Source of the DNA: Acidimicrobiia bacterium
Lineage (GTDB): Bacteria; Actinomycetota; Acidimicrobiia; IMCC26256; PALSA-610
Assembly: GCA_026002935.1 (NCBI GenBank)
Contig: BPGH01000001.1
Coordinates: 917,965-981,964, forward strand
Reading direction: 5' to 3'
DNA: 64,000 nt
Below, in pieces: positions 1-7,329 of this stretch. Under the pieces are notes generated by a model, which was not told where the DNA came from, made no database searches, and was given only the letters and a program-made list of their open reading frames with translations. The position numbers and the translations under genes are program-made. The stretch's first letter is position 1. Every line of letters starts with the position of its first letter.

Positions 1-1
1 C

Positions 2-964
2 AACACGCTGCCGATCGCGCAGTACTCGGACCTCTTCACGGTCTACGAGGTGCAGGGCGGCACGATCGACGCGGCGTCGCTGCAGGCGATCGGGACGCCG
101 ACCTGGAAGGGCTCGCCCATCACGGCCACCCGGTCCGTCGAGTCCGGGGGCACGCGGCTGCGCACGATCGTGCCGGGGCCGCTCGCCACGGGCGGGATCG
201 ACGGGGTGCTCGTCACCCCCGAGGTCCGTTTCGACGTGCTGCCGGCGGCAGCGGGCACGCCCGTCGTGCTGCGCGCGCTGCAGAGCGGGTCGACGGTCCA
301 GTCCTCGCTCGGCCCGGTGACGGCGACCTGTCCCCTCACCTCCAACGGGCAGGCGAACGGGACCCCCGTGACGCTGCTGTCGATCGCGATCACCGACGCC
401 CCGGCGCCCACGACCACCTCGACGAGCACGACGGCGAGCACCTCGACCACGACGGCCCCGACGACGACGACCACGACGGTGGCGCCCACGACCTCGACCA
501 GCACGACGGTCGCGTCCACGACGACGACCACGGCGGCGCCGGTGACCAGCACGACCTCGACGAGCACGACCTCGACGAGCACGACGAGCACGACGGTCGC
601 GTCCACGACGACGACGACCACGGTGGCGCCGGCGACGAGCACGACGGCGGCACCCACGTCCTCGACCAGCACGACGAGCACGACCGTCGCGCCGACGACC
701 GTCTCGTCCACGACGCTGCCGGGGGCAACGACCACGACGACGGGTCCCGGGCCGCTCGGCACGACCTCCACGACGCGGGCCGTGCCGACGACCGCCGGCG
801 CGTCGGCCTCGTCGACCGTCGCGACGCCCGGCACGACCGGCTCGGCGGCCGCAGGCGGTGCCGGCCTGCCGCGCACGGGCGGGGCGGTCGCGCCGCTGGT
901 GGCGGTGGCGCTCGGCTGCCTCGGCGCCGGGACGGCTGCGCTCGCCCGCCGCCGGACGGCGTGA
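2..964 (+). CDS. LPXTG-anchored Thr/Ser-rich surface protein, C-terminal part
   Basis: The reading frame is open from the window edge, so the N-terminus and any signal peptide lie upstream. About 130 residues of globular sequence are followed from about nt 405 by a long linker made almost only of Thr, Ser, Ala and Val, the type seen on exported actinobacterial proteins. The C-terminus is a cell-wall sorting signal: LPRTG (nt 866-880), a hydrophobic helix, then RRR. A class-C or class-E type sortase would cleave at Thr-Gly and link the protein to the wall; no sortase gene is visible here. The function of the globular part is not recognised. Confidence 0.85.
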   Translation, partial: NTLPIAQYSDLFTVYEVQGGTIDAASLQAIGTPTWKGSPITATRSVESGGTRLRTIVPGPLATGGIDGVLVTPEVRFDVLPAAAGTPVVLRALQSGSTVQSSLGPVTATCPLTSNGQANGTPVTLLSIAITDAPAPTTTSTSTTASTSTTTAPTTTTTTVAPTTSTSTTVASTTTTTAAPVTSTTSTSTTSTSTTSTTVASTTTTTTVAPATSTTAAPTSSTSTTSTTVAPTTVSSTTLPGATTTTTGPGPLGTTSTTRAVPTTAGASASSTVATPGTTGSAAAGGAGLPRTGGAVAPLVAVALGCLGAGTAALARRRTA

Positions 965-1078
965 CCGGTGCGCGGGTCCGCCGGTCGCGAGGAGTGAGGT
1001 CGCGAGCAGCGAGATCGGGGCGCGTCCGCCCCCGCGTCGGGCGGCGCGGGCGAGGTTGACGGCGCGGGAACGGGAACT

Positions 1079-1084
1079 ATCCTC
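1079..1084 (+). promoter_or_regulatory. -10 element TATCCT of a leaderless promoter
   Basis: TATCCT fits TANNNT and ends 7 nt before the ATG at 1092, so transcription would start at or next to the start codon. No Shine-Dalgarno sequence is present. No clear -35 was identified. Confidence 0.6.
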
Positions 1085-1091
1085 CCCGCAC

Positions 1092-1988
1092 ATGTCCGGG
1101 GGGATTCGGATCGGTTTCCACGGTGTCCGCGGGTCCACCCCGTGCGAAGGCCCCCGGTACGAGCGTTACGGCGGTCACTCCTCCTGCGTGTCGGTCGACG
1201 CGCACGGGCAGGCCCCGATCGTGTTCGACCTCGGCACCGGTCTGCGCGCGTACGGTGAGCGCCTCGGCGGCGTCCACCCGTACCACGGCACGGTCCTGCT
1301 GACGCACCTCCACTGGGACCACGTGCAGGGGCTGCCGTTCTTCGCGCCGCTGCACGACACGGGCACGGCCCTCGACGTCTACGGCCCCCGGCAGGCCGAG
1401 GGCCCGCTCGGGCGCGTCTTCGCCGAGCTGATGCGCCCGCCGTTCTTCCCGATCCGGCCCGACGGCCTGCTCGGCCACGTCGCCTTCCACGACACCGGCG
1501 ACGACGACTTCCCCGTCGGCCTCGCCAAGGTGCGGTCCCGCTGGGTGCGCCACGTGGGGCCGACCCTCGGGTTCCGCGTCGACTGGAACGGGTCGTCCGT
1601 CGCGTACGTGCCCGACCACGGCCCGGGGTGCTGCCCCGACGACCCCGACGACCACGTGCCGCACGAGGTGCTCGAGCTGTGCGACGGTGTCGACGTGCTG
1701 ATCCACGACGCGCAGCACACCGACGCCGAGTACCGCGCGAAGCGGCACTGGGGGCACTCGACGGTCGACTACGCCCTGCACGTCGCGCGTGAGGCGGGCG
1801 CGCGGCGGCTCGTGCTGTTCCACCACGACCCCGGCCACTGCGACGACGACCTCGACCGGATCGCGGCCGAGGCCGCCGACCGGGCCTGGCGGGCGGGCGG
1901 CCCCGAGGTGCTCGCCGCGTACGAGGGGCTCGAGCTCGTCCTCGAGCCGGCGGTGCCGCCGCGGGCCGCCTCGTTGCCGTCCCGATGA
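1092..1988 (+). CDS. MBL-fold metallo-hydrolase
   Basis: A 298-residue metallo-beta-lactamase-fold protein. The N-terminus RGSTPCEGP and the following GG-HSSC stretch match the cyclic-phosphodiesterase/YycJ-like branch of the fold. The metal-binding motif T-H-L-H-W-D-H lies near residues 71-77, and further His/Asp ligands follow (PDHG, HDAQHTD, GHST and FHHDP). It probably hydrolyses a phosphodiester or related ester in the cytoplasm; the substrate cannot be read from sequence. ATG 1092 is chosen because the family N-terminus starts there and a -10 hexamer lies 7 nt upstream; the longer open frame from 858 is unsupported. The stop overlaps the next start in an ATGA, so the two genes are translationally coupled. 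Confidence 0.85.
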   Translation: MSGGIRIGFHGVRGSTPCEGPRYERYGGHSSCVSVDAHGQAPIVFDLGTGLRAYGERLGGVHPYHGTVLLTHLHWDHVQGLPFFAPLHDTGTALDVYGPRQAEGPLGRVFAELMRPPFFPIRPDGLLGHVAFHDTGDDDFPVGLAKVRSRWVRHVGPTLGFRVDWNGSSVAYVPDHGPGCCPDDPDDHVPHEVLELCDGVDVLIHDAQHTDAEYRAKRHWGHSTVDYALHVAREAGARRLVLFHHDPGHCDDDLDRIAAEAADRAWRAGGPEVLAAYEGLELVLEPAVPPRAASLPSR

Positions 1989-2479
1989 CGGCGCTGCGCG
2001 TCGGCGCCCCCGAACCGGCCGCCTTCCGCACGGTGCTCGGCCACTACGCGACCGGCGTCGTGATCGTCACCGCCCGGGACGGCGGCGAACCCGTCGGGAT
2101 GGCGTGCAACTCGTTCACCTCCGTGTCGCTCGAACCGCCGCTCGTGCTCTTCTGCGCGGCGAAGACCTCGACGACCTGGCCGCGCATCCAGCGCGCGGGG
2201 GCGTGGTGCGCCAACGTCCTCGCCGAGGAGGACGAGGAGCTCTGCCGGCTCTTCGCGCAGAAGGGCGCCGACCGCTTCGCCGGGGTGGCCCACCGCCCGG
2301 GTGCGACCGGCGCACCGGTGCTCGACCGCGCGCTCGCGTTCGTCGACTGCCGGACGGAGGCCGAGCACGACGCCGGCGACCACGTGATCGTCGTCGGCCG
2401 GGTCGTCGAGCTCGGGCACCGGGCCGAGGGCCGCCCGCTGCTCTTCTACCGCGGGGGCTACGGGCGCTTCGACGCCTGA
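1985..2479 (+). CDS. Flavin reductase family protein (FMN-binding split barrel)
   Basis: A 164-residue single-domain protein typical of the HpaC/ActVB-type flavin reductases. It starts with FRTVLGHYATGVVIVTA, continues with G-MACNSFTSVSLEPPLVLFC, and ends with the conserved LLFYRGGYGRF. Such enzymes use NAD(P)H to reduce FMN or FAD for a partner monooxygenase. The start ATG overlaps the stop of the MBL-fold gene (ATGA), so both proteins are made from one transcript. No monooxygenase partner is adjacent, so the acceptor is unknown. Confidence 0.88.
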   Translation: MTALRVGAPEPAAFRTVLGHYATGVVIVTARDGGEPVGMACNSFTSVSLEPPLVLFCAAKTSTTWPRIQRAGAWCANVLAEEDEELCRLFAQKGADRFAGVAHRPGATGAPVLDRALAFVDCRTEAEHDAGDHVIVVGRVVELGHRAEGRPLLFYRGGYGRFDA

Positions 2480-2498
2480 CGGGCGCCGGGCCGCGGCG

Positions 2499-2924
2499 TC
2501 AGCCGCGCCGCTGGAGGTGGTCCAACAGCGTGGCCGCGGCGTTGTAGCCGGTGCTCGCCGCGACGGCCGCCACGGCGGCCTCGGCGAGCGTGCACACCCA
2601 CGCGAGCGGCTCCAGCCCGACGAGGAGGAACACCGACGCGACGCCCAGCGCCGCCGCCGCGACGAGGTCGAGCGCGTGGGACCCCTCGGCGGGGACGAGC
2701 GCGCCGGCCGGCGCGGCCCGGCGGCGCGCGATCCGCCCCGCCAGGAGGTGCACCAGGTTCGCGTCGGGGCCGCGCACGGCGCCGACCGCGGTGACGGCCC
2801 CGACGAGCGGGACCACCCAGGCCATCGCGAAGACGAACGCCGCGAGGAGGACGACCGCCACGACGCCCTGCGCGACCCGGACCACGCGCTCGTCCACCGG
2901 CCGATCGGCCCGCCCCGGGTCCAC
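2499..2924 (-). CDS. Small multi-pass membrane protein, DUF4395-like
   Basis: A 141-residue protein with hydrophobic segments near residues 18-50 and 85-125, consistent with four membrane helices in two pairs. The layout resembles DUF4395 membrane proteins, but the Cys/Gly-rich C-terminal motif often seen in that family is replaced by STGYNAAATLLDHL, so the assignment is tentative. The GTG start is supported by a -10 hexamer TAGGTT ending 6 nt upstream (leaderless). It is convergent with the flavin reductase, with 19 nt between the stops. Function unknown. Confidence 0.65.
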   Translation of the reverse strand: MDPGRADRPVDERVVRVAQGVVAVVLLAAFVFAMAWVVPLVGAVTAVGAVRGPDANLVHLLAGRIARRRAAPAGALVPAEGSHALDLVAAAALGVASVFLLVGLEPLAWVCTLAEAAVAAVAASTGYNAAATLLDHLQRRG

Positions 2925-2930
2925 CGGGCC

Positions 2931-2936
2931 AACCTA
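2931..2936 (-). promoter_or_regulatory. -10 element TAGGTT of a leaderless promoter
   Basis: Read on the minus strand, TAGGTT is followed by 6 nt and then the GTG start at 2924. There is no room for a ribosome-binding site, so a leaderless mRNA is inferred. Confidence 0.55.
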
Positions 2937-3006
2937 CCGGCGGCCACGGGCGGCACGGACGGCGGGCGGGGGCCGCCCGGCCCTTCCGCTGACGTGACAA
3001 CTTGAC

Positions 3007-3012
3007 TACGCT
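3007..3012 (+). promoter_or_regulatory. Candidate -10 (TACGCT) for the FtsH-like gene
   Basis: TACGCT fits TANNNT. Transcription from about 3020 would give a leader of some 80 nt before the FtsH-like start at 3101, which has its own ribosome-binding site (GAGAGGAG at 3087-3094). Confidence 0.4.
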
Positions 3013-3100
3013 CCGTGGCAATGGCGGAGGCGACCCGGGGGGCGGCGCGCCGGCGCAGCAGCCGGCCGGCCACCGGGACCGAGGGCGAGAGGAGCCGGCG

Positions 3101-5119
3101 ATGGCGGTGGTGTACGGGGTCCTCGTCCTCGCCGCGCTGGCGCTGGCCGCCGTCGGCGCACTCCTCCACCTCGGCGGCGTCCCGGAGGCCGGCGCGCGGC
3201 CCGGGACCGACCCGGCGCCCCGGGCCCGCCTGCTCGGGCGCCGCGCCGAGCGCGCCGTCGCGCTCGACCTCGAGTCGCTCGGCGGTCACGAGGTCGTCCG
3301 CGGTGAGCGGATCGACGTCGCGCGCACGCGCGAGCGCGTGCGCCGCCGCCGCCTGTGGCGCGCCCTCGCCGTGCTCGTCCCGCTCGCGGCGTGGCTCTAC
3401 TGGCGCATCCTGAGCGGCGACCCGTTCCAGCCCGGCCTGCCGCGGATCGACCGCGACGACCTCGTGGTCCTCGCGCCGCTCGTCGCGATCGTGCTCATCG
3501 GCTTCGTGCTCGTCCTGCCGTTCGTCGTGGCGGGCCGCTCGCCGCACGTCCGCTACTCGCCGAGCGAGATCGACGTGACCTTCGACGACGTGGTCGGTCT
3601 CGGTCCGGTGAAGGACGAGGTCGTGAAGACGCTCAACCTGTTCCTCGGGTTCCAGACCTTCAAGGAGCGGATGGGCGGCAACCCGCGCAAGGCGATCCTC
3701 TTCGAGGGTCCGCCGGGTACGGGCAAGACGTACATGGCGAAGGCGCTCGCGAAGGAGGCCGGCGTCCCGTACCTGTTCGTCTCCTCGACGGCGTTCCAGT
3801 CGATGTACTACGGCCAGACCGGCCGCAAGATCCGCAACTACTTCAAGCAGCTCCGCAAGGCCGCCCGGGAGGAGGGCGGCGCGATCGGGTTCATCGAGGA
3901 GATCGACGCGATCGCGGGCGCGCGCAGCGGGATGCGCCGCAGCGCGCCGCTCCCGGCGGGGCTCGACGCCGCGGTCGACGTCGAGCCGAGCGGGGTGAGC
4001 GAAGGGATCTCGGGGGTCGTCAACGAGCTGCTGATCCAGCTCCAGTCGTTCGACCAGCCGACCTTCGGCCAGCGGGTGAAGGGTGCCGTCGTCGACGCCG
4101 TGAACCGCTGGTTGCCCGCGGGCCGGCAGATCGCCAAGCCGCCGCCCGCGCCGTGCAACATCCTGGTGATCGGTGCGACCAACCGCGCCTCGGATCTCGA
4201 CCCCGCGCTGCTGCGCCCGGGCCGGTTCGACCGCTCGATCCACTTCGGCCTGCCGAGCCGGTCGGGCCGGCGCGAGATCATCGACTACTACCTCGACCGG
4301 AAGGCGCACGTGCCCGAGCTCGACAAGGAGGAGCGGCGCGACCAGCTCGCGGCGATGACGATCGGGTACTCGCCGGTGATGCTCGAACACCTCTTCGACG
4401 AGGCGCTCGTGTGGGCGCTGCGCGACGGCCGCGACGCGATGGATTGGAACGACGTGCAGCAGGCGAAGCTCACCGAGGAGATCGGCCTCAAGCAGCCCGT
4501 CGAGTACTCGGACGAGGAGAAGCGCACGATCGCGACCCACGAGGCCGGTCACGCGGTCGTCGCCCACCTCGTCGGTCACGACCGCAAGCTCGAGGTGCTG
4601 TCGATCGTCAAGCGGCGCGACGCGCTCGGCCTGCTCGCCCACTCCGACCGGGAGGAGCGCTGGACGAGGACGCGCTCGGAGCTGCTGAGCAGCATCAAGA
4701 TCGCGATGGGCGGCATGACCGCGGAGGAGCTGTTCTTCGGCGAGGCGGGCACCGGGCCGTCGGGCGACCTCGCCCACGCGACCCGCGTCGCGGCCCAGAT
4801 GGTCGGGTCGTTCGGCATGGCCGGCTCGCTCGTGTCGTTCGAGGCCGTCGAGCCCGGCCCGATCGCCCAGGGCATCGTCGGCAAGGTGCTCGCCAACGAG
4901 GAGTCGCGGCGCGCCGTCGAGTCGATCCTCGAGCAGTCGAAGGAGGACGTGCGGGCCCTCCTCGACGAGCACCGCCACCTCGTCGCGGCGCTGCGGGACG
5001 AGCTGCTCGCCCGTGACGAGCTCGTCGGGGACGAGATCGTGGAGGTGCTGCGCGAGGCGGAGCAGCGGCACGCGCTCGCGCGGGACCGCCGGCGAGAGGG
5101 TTCCCGGCGCGGTTCCTGA
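3101..5119 (+). CDS. Divergent FtsH-like AAA+ zinc metalloprotease
   Basis: A 672-residue membrane-bound protease. One hydrophobic helix is at the N-terminus and two more lie near residues 88-105 and 120-145. The AAA domain has Walker A GPPGTGKT near residue 203 and the second region of homology DPALLRPGRFDR. The M41 peptidase domain has the zinc site HEAGH near residue 480 and a conserved SGDL further on. Unusual points: Walker B reads FIEEID rather than FIDEID, the pore loop is SMYYG rather than FVG, and about 70 extra residues lie between Walker B and the sensor-1 region. It is therefore a paralogue rather than the canonical housekeeping FtsH. ATG 3101 is preceded by GAGAGGAG at good spacing; the open frame from 3002 is less likely. 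Confidence 0.85.
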   Translation: MAVVYGVLVLAALALAAVGALLHLGGVPEAGARPGTDPAPRARLLGRRAERAVALDLESLGGHEVVRGERIDVARTRERVRRRRLWRALAVLVPLAAWLYWRILSGDPFQPGLPRIDRDDLVVLAPLVAIVLIGFVLVLPFVVAGRSPHVRYSPSEIDVTFDDVVGLGPVKDEVVKTLNLFLGFQTFKERMGGNPRKAILFEGPPGTGKTYMAKALAKEAGVPYLFVSSTAFQSMYYGQTGRKIRNYFKQLRKAAREEGGAIGFIEEIDAIAGARSGMRRSAPLPAGLDAAVDVEPSGVSEGISGVVNELLIQLQSFDQPTFGQRVKGAVVDAVNRWLPAGRQIAKPPPAPCNILVIGATNRASDLDPALLRPGRFDRSIHFGLPSRSGRREIIDYYLDRKAHVPELDKEERRDQLAAMTIGYSPVMLEHLFDEALVWALRDGRDAMDWNDVQQAKLTEEIGLKQPVEYSDEEKRTIATHEAGHAVVAHLVGHDRKLEVLSIVKRRDALGLLAHSDREERWTRTRSELLSSIKIAMGGMTAEELFFGEAGTGPSGDLAHATRVAAQMVGSFGMAGSLVSFEAVEPGPIAQGIVGKVLANEESRRAVESILEQSKEDVRALLDEHRHLVAALRDELLARDELVGDEIVEVLREAEQRHALARDRRREGSRRGS

Positions 5120-5140
5120 CCCGCAGCGGTTCCGCGTCCG

Positions 5141-5146
5141 TACGAT
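5141..5146 (+). promoter_or_regulatory. -10 element TACGAT of a leaderless promoter
   Basis: TACGAT is followed by exactly 6 nt and the GTG at 5153. This supports both the promoter and the reality of the small gene. Confidence 0.6.
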
Positions 5147-5152
5147 CGCGTC

Positions 5153-5389
5153 GTGGCGCCACCGCTGGCGGGACGGGTCGTGATCGTCGCCGGGGCCGAC
5201 CGCGACGAGGGAGCGGCGGCCGCGCTCGCGGCGGCCGGGGCCGGGGCCCACGTCGTGCTCGTCGGCGAGGACGTGGCGCGGCTCGGCGCGCTCGCGGCGC
5301 GGCTCGCGGGCGTGCGCGTCGCCGTCCACGCCGGTGCGGTCGACGACCCGGCGCTCGCGGAGATGATCGACGAGCTGTTCGGGCGCTGA
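5153..5389 (+). CDS. Small Rossmann-like protein (SDR N-terminal half)
   Basis: A 78-residue protein resembling the first beta-alpha-beta-alpha-beta units of a short-chain dehydrogenase: LAGRVVIVAGA at the N-terminus, a Gly-rich turn diverged from TGxxxGIG, then GAHVVLVG and VRVAVHAGAVDDPA. The catalytic Ser-Tyr-Lys half is absent, so it cannot be an SDR enzyme alone. A clean leaderless promoter just before the start argues for an expressed small protein rather than random open frame. It could be a nucleotide-binding regulatory protein or a decayed SDR. Confidence 0.6.
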   Translation: MAPPLAGRVVIVAGADRDEGAAAALAAAGAGAHVVLVGEDVARLGALAARLAGVRVAVHAGAVDDPALAEMIDELFGR

Positions 5390-5489
5390 CCCGCCCCGGC
5401 GCGCCCGTGCGGCCTCCGCCCGCGCGCCGCACGCGTGGGCCCGCGCCGCGGCCGGCGCGATCCCCGGAGGCCCGAGCGCAGGGCGCTGG

Positions 5490-5495
5490 TAGCCT
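5490..5495 (+). promoter_or_regulatory. Candidate -10 (TAGCCT) for the ABC exporter operon
   Basis: TAGCCT lies 25 nt before the GTG at 5521; a short leader with a GGGGGACC ribosome-binding site would separate them. Confidence 0.35.
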
Positions 5496-5520
5496 CGCCC
5501 GGCGACGTCTCGGGGGACCG

Positions 5521-7329
5521 GTGGACCAGGAACGCGAAGCGCGACGAGCGGGCTGGCGCCTCATGCGCGCCGCGGTCGTCCCCCACCGCGGCTGGGTCGT
5601 CCTCGGGATCGTCGCCGGGCTCGCGTGGACGGCGGCGCGCGTCGCGATCCCGGCGCTCACCGGGCTCGCGATCGACGAGGGGATCGAGACCGGCGACTAC
5701 GAGGCCGCGCTCCGCTGGACCGCGGTCATCGTCGTGGTCGGGCTCGTACAGGCGGCGAGCACGGGCATCAGGCGGTACGCGGCGTTCCGGCTCGCCCTGC
5801 GGGTCGAGACCGACCTGCGGATGCGGCTGGTCGCGCACCTCCAGCACCTGCACTTCTCGTTCCACGACCGCGCGCAGACCGGCCAGCTCATGGCGCGTGC
5901 GAACACCGACATCCAGCAGATCCACATGGTCGTGCTGCTGATCCCGTTGACGATCGCGAGCACGCTCACGATGCTCGCCGTGGTGGCGGTGCTCGTCGCC
6001 CGCAGCCCGGGTCTCGCGTTCTTCGCGCTCGCCGCGCTCCCGTTCCTCAACATCGCCGCGACCCGCTTCACGCGCCGCATGCACCCCGTCGGCCTCGCGC
6101 TGCAGGAGGAGCTCGCCCAGCTCTCGGGCGTCGTGGAGGAGAGCGTGTCGGGGATCCGGGTCGTGAAGGGCTTCGGGGCCGAGCACCTGCAGGAGCGGAA
6201 CCTCGCCGAGGAGGCCGACGACGTCTACGAGCTCTCGATGCGCCAGGCGCGTCTGCGCGCGGGGTTCCTGCCGCTGATCGACCTGCTCCCGACGCTCGCG
6301 CTCGTGGGCATCCTCTGGTACGGCGGCCACCAGGTGCTGGACGGGAGCCTGACCACGGGCGACATCGTCGCGGCCAACTTCTACGTCCTGATGCTCATCT
6401 GGCCGCTGCGGATGCTCGGGATGCTGCTCGGCCAGCTCTCGCGGGCCGCGGCCTCGGCGGGCCGGGTGCACGAGGTGCTCGCGACCGACCCCGAGATCAC
6501 CGACCGTCCGCACGCCCGGCGGCTCCCCGACGGTCCCGGCGAGGTGCGCTTCGAGCACGTGACGTTCGGGTACGGCGCGGACCGCCCGGTGCTCGACGGG
6601 CTCGACCTCGTGGTGCGCGGCGGCGAGGCCGTGGCGATCGTCGGCGCGACCGCCTCCGGGAAGTCGACGGTCGCGCGGCTGATCCCGCGCTTCTACGACG
6701 TCGACGCCGGTGCGGTGCGGATCGACGGGGCCGACGTGCGGGACGTCCGGCTGCTCGACGTCCGGCGTGCCGTCGGCATCGTGTTCGAGGACACGTTCCT
6801 GTTCTCGGACACCGTCCGCAACAACATCGCGTTCGCCGATCCCGACGCCCCGTTCGACCGCGTCGTCGACGCCGCGCGACTCGCGGGCGCCCACGAGTTC
6901 GTCGCGGAGCTGCCCGACGGGTACGACACGGTCGTCGGCGAGCACGGGTACTCGCTGTCGGGCGGGCAGCGGCAGCGCATCGCGATCGCGCGCGCGGTGC
7001 TGGCGGACCCGCGGATCCTGATCCTCGACGACGCGACCTCGTCGGTCGACCCGACGAAGGAGCACGAGATCCGCAGCGCCCTGCGCGAGGTCATGCGGAG
7101 CCGGACCACGATCATCATCGCCCACCGCCCGGCCACGATCGCCCTCGCGGACCGGGTCGTGCTCCTCGACGAGGGCCGCGTGGTCGCCGAGGGGACGCAC
7201 GACGACCTGCTCGCCACGAACGAGCGCTACCGGGAGGTCCTCGCGCGTGCCGAGACCGGCACCGGGACCGGCGCCGAACCCTTCGCCGACGCCGAGGCGC
7301 GGCGCGCGGCCGGGGGACCGGACGCGTGA
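5521..7329 (+). CDS. ABC exporter half-transporter 1 (degenerate catalytic Glu)
   Basis: A 602-residue protein with an N-terminal six-helix type IV exporter membrane domain (about residues 20-320) and a C-terminal ATPase domain. Walker A is GATASGKST near residue 375, the signature is the canonical LSGGQRQR, and the H-loop is IIIAHRPAT. Walker B ends in LDDATSSVD: the catalytic Glu is Asp. Together with the next gene it would form an asymmetric heterodimeric exporter of the BmrCD/TM287-288 kind. GTG 5521 is preceded by GGGGGACC; the longer frame from 5407 is an unlikely Pro/Arg-rich extension. The stop overlaps the start of the partner gene (GTGA). Confidence 0.9.
   Translation: MDQEREARRAGWRLMRAAVVPHRGWVVLGIVAGLAWTAARVAIPALTGLAIDEGIETGDYEAALRWTAVIVVVGLVQAASTGIRRYAAFRLALRVETDLRMRLVAHLQHLHFSFHDRAQTGQLMARANTDIQQIHMVVLLIPLTIASTLTMLAVVAVLVARSPGLAFFALAALPFLNIAATRFTRRMHPVGLALQEELAQLSGVVEESVSGIRVVKGFGAEHLQERNLAEEADDVYELSMRQARLRAGFLPLIDLLPTLALVGILWYGGHQVLDGSLTTGDIVAANFYVLMLIWPLRMLGMLLGQLSRAAASAGRVHEVLATDPEITDRPHARRLPDGPGEVRFEHVTFGYGADRPVLDGLDLVVRGGEAVAIVGATASGKSTVARLIPRFYDVDAGAVRIDGADVRDVRLLDVRRAVGIVFEDTFLFSDTVRNNIAFADPDAPFDRVVDAARLAGAHEFVAELPDGYDTVVGEHGYSLSGGQRQRIAIARAVLADPRILILDDATSSVDPTKEHEIRSALREVMRSRTTIIIAHRPATIALADRVVLLDEGRVVAEGTHDDLLATNERYREVLARAETGTGTGAEPFADAEARRAAGGPDA

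Noticed and set aside
390..730. Simple-sequence tract as a non-coding repeat region
   Set aside because: It is the Thr/Ser linker of the LPXTG protein and stays in frame.
3015..3413. Plus-strand frame with ATG 3021 at leaderless distance from TACGCT
   Set aside because: It overlaps the FtsH-like gene in another frame and encodes Arg/Ser-rich sequence; FtsH ATG 3101 has a good ribosome-binding site. The hexamer is kept as promoter only.
1769..5329. Antisense open frame of 1186 codons on the minus strand
   Set aside because: It is the shadow of the MBL, flavin reductase, FtsH-like and neighbouring genes: third-position GC bias keeps the opposite frame open. The product is Arg/Ala/Asp/His-rich without domains.
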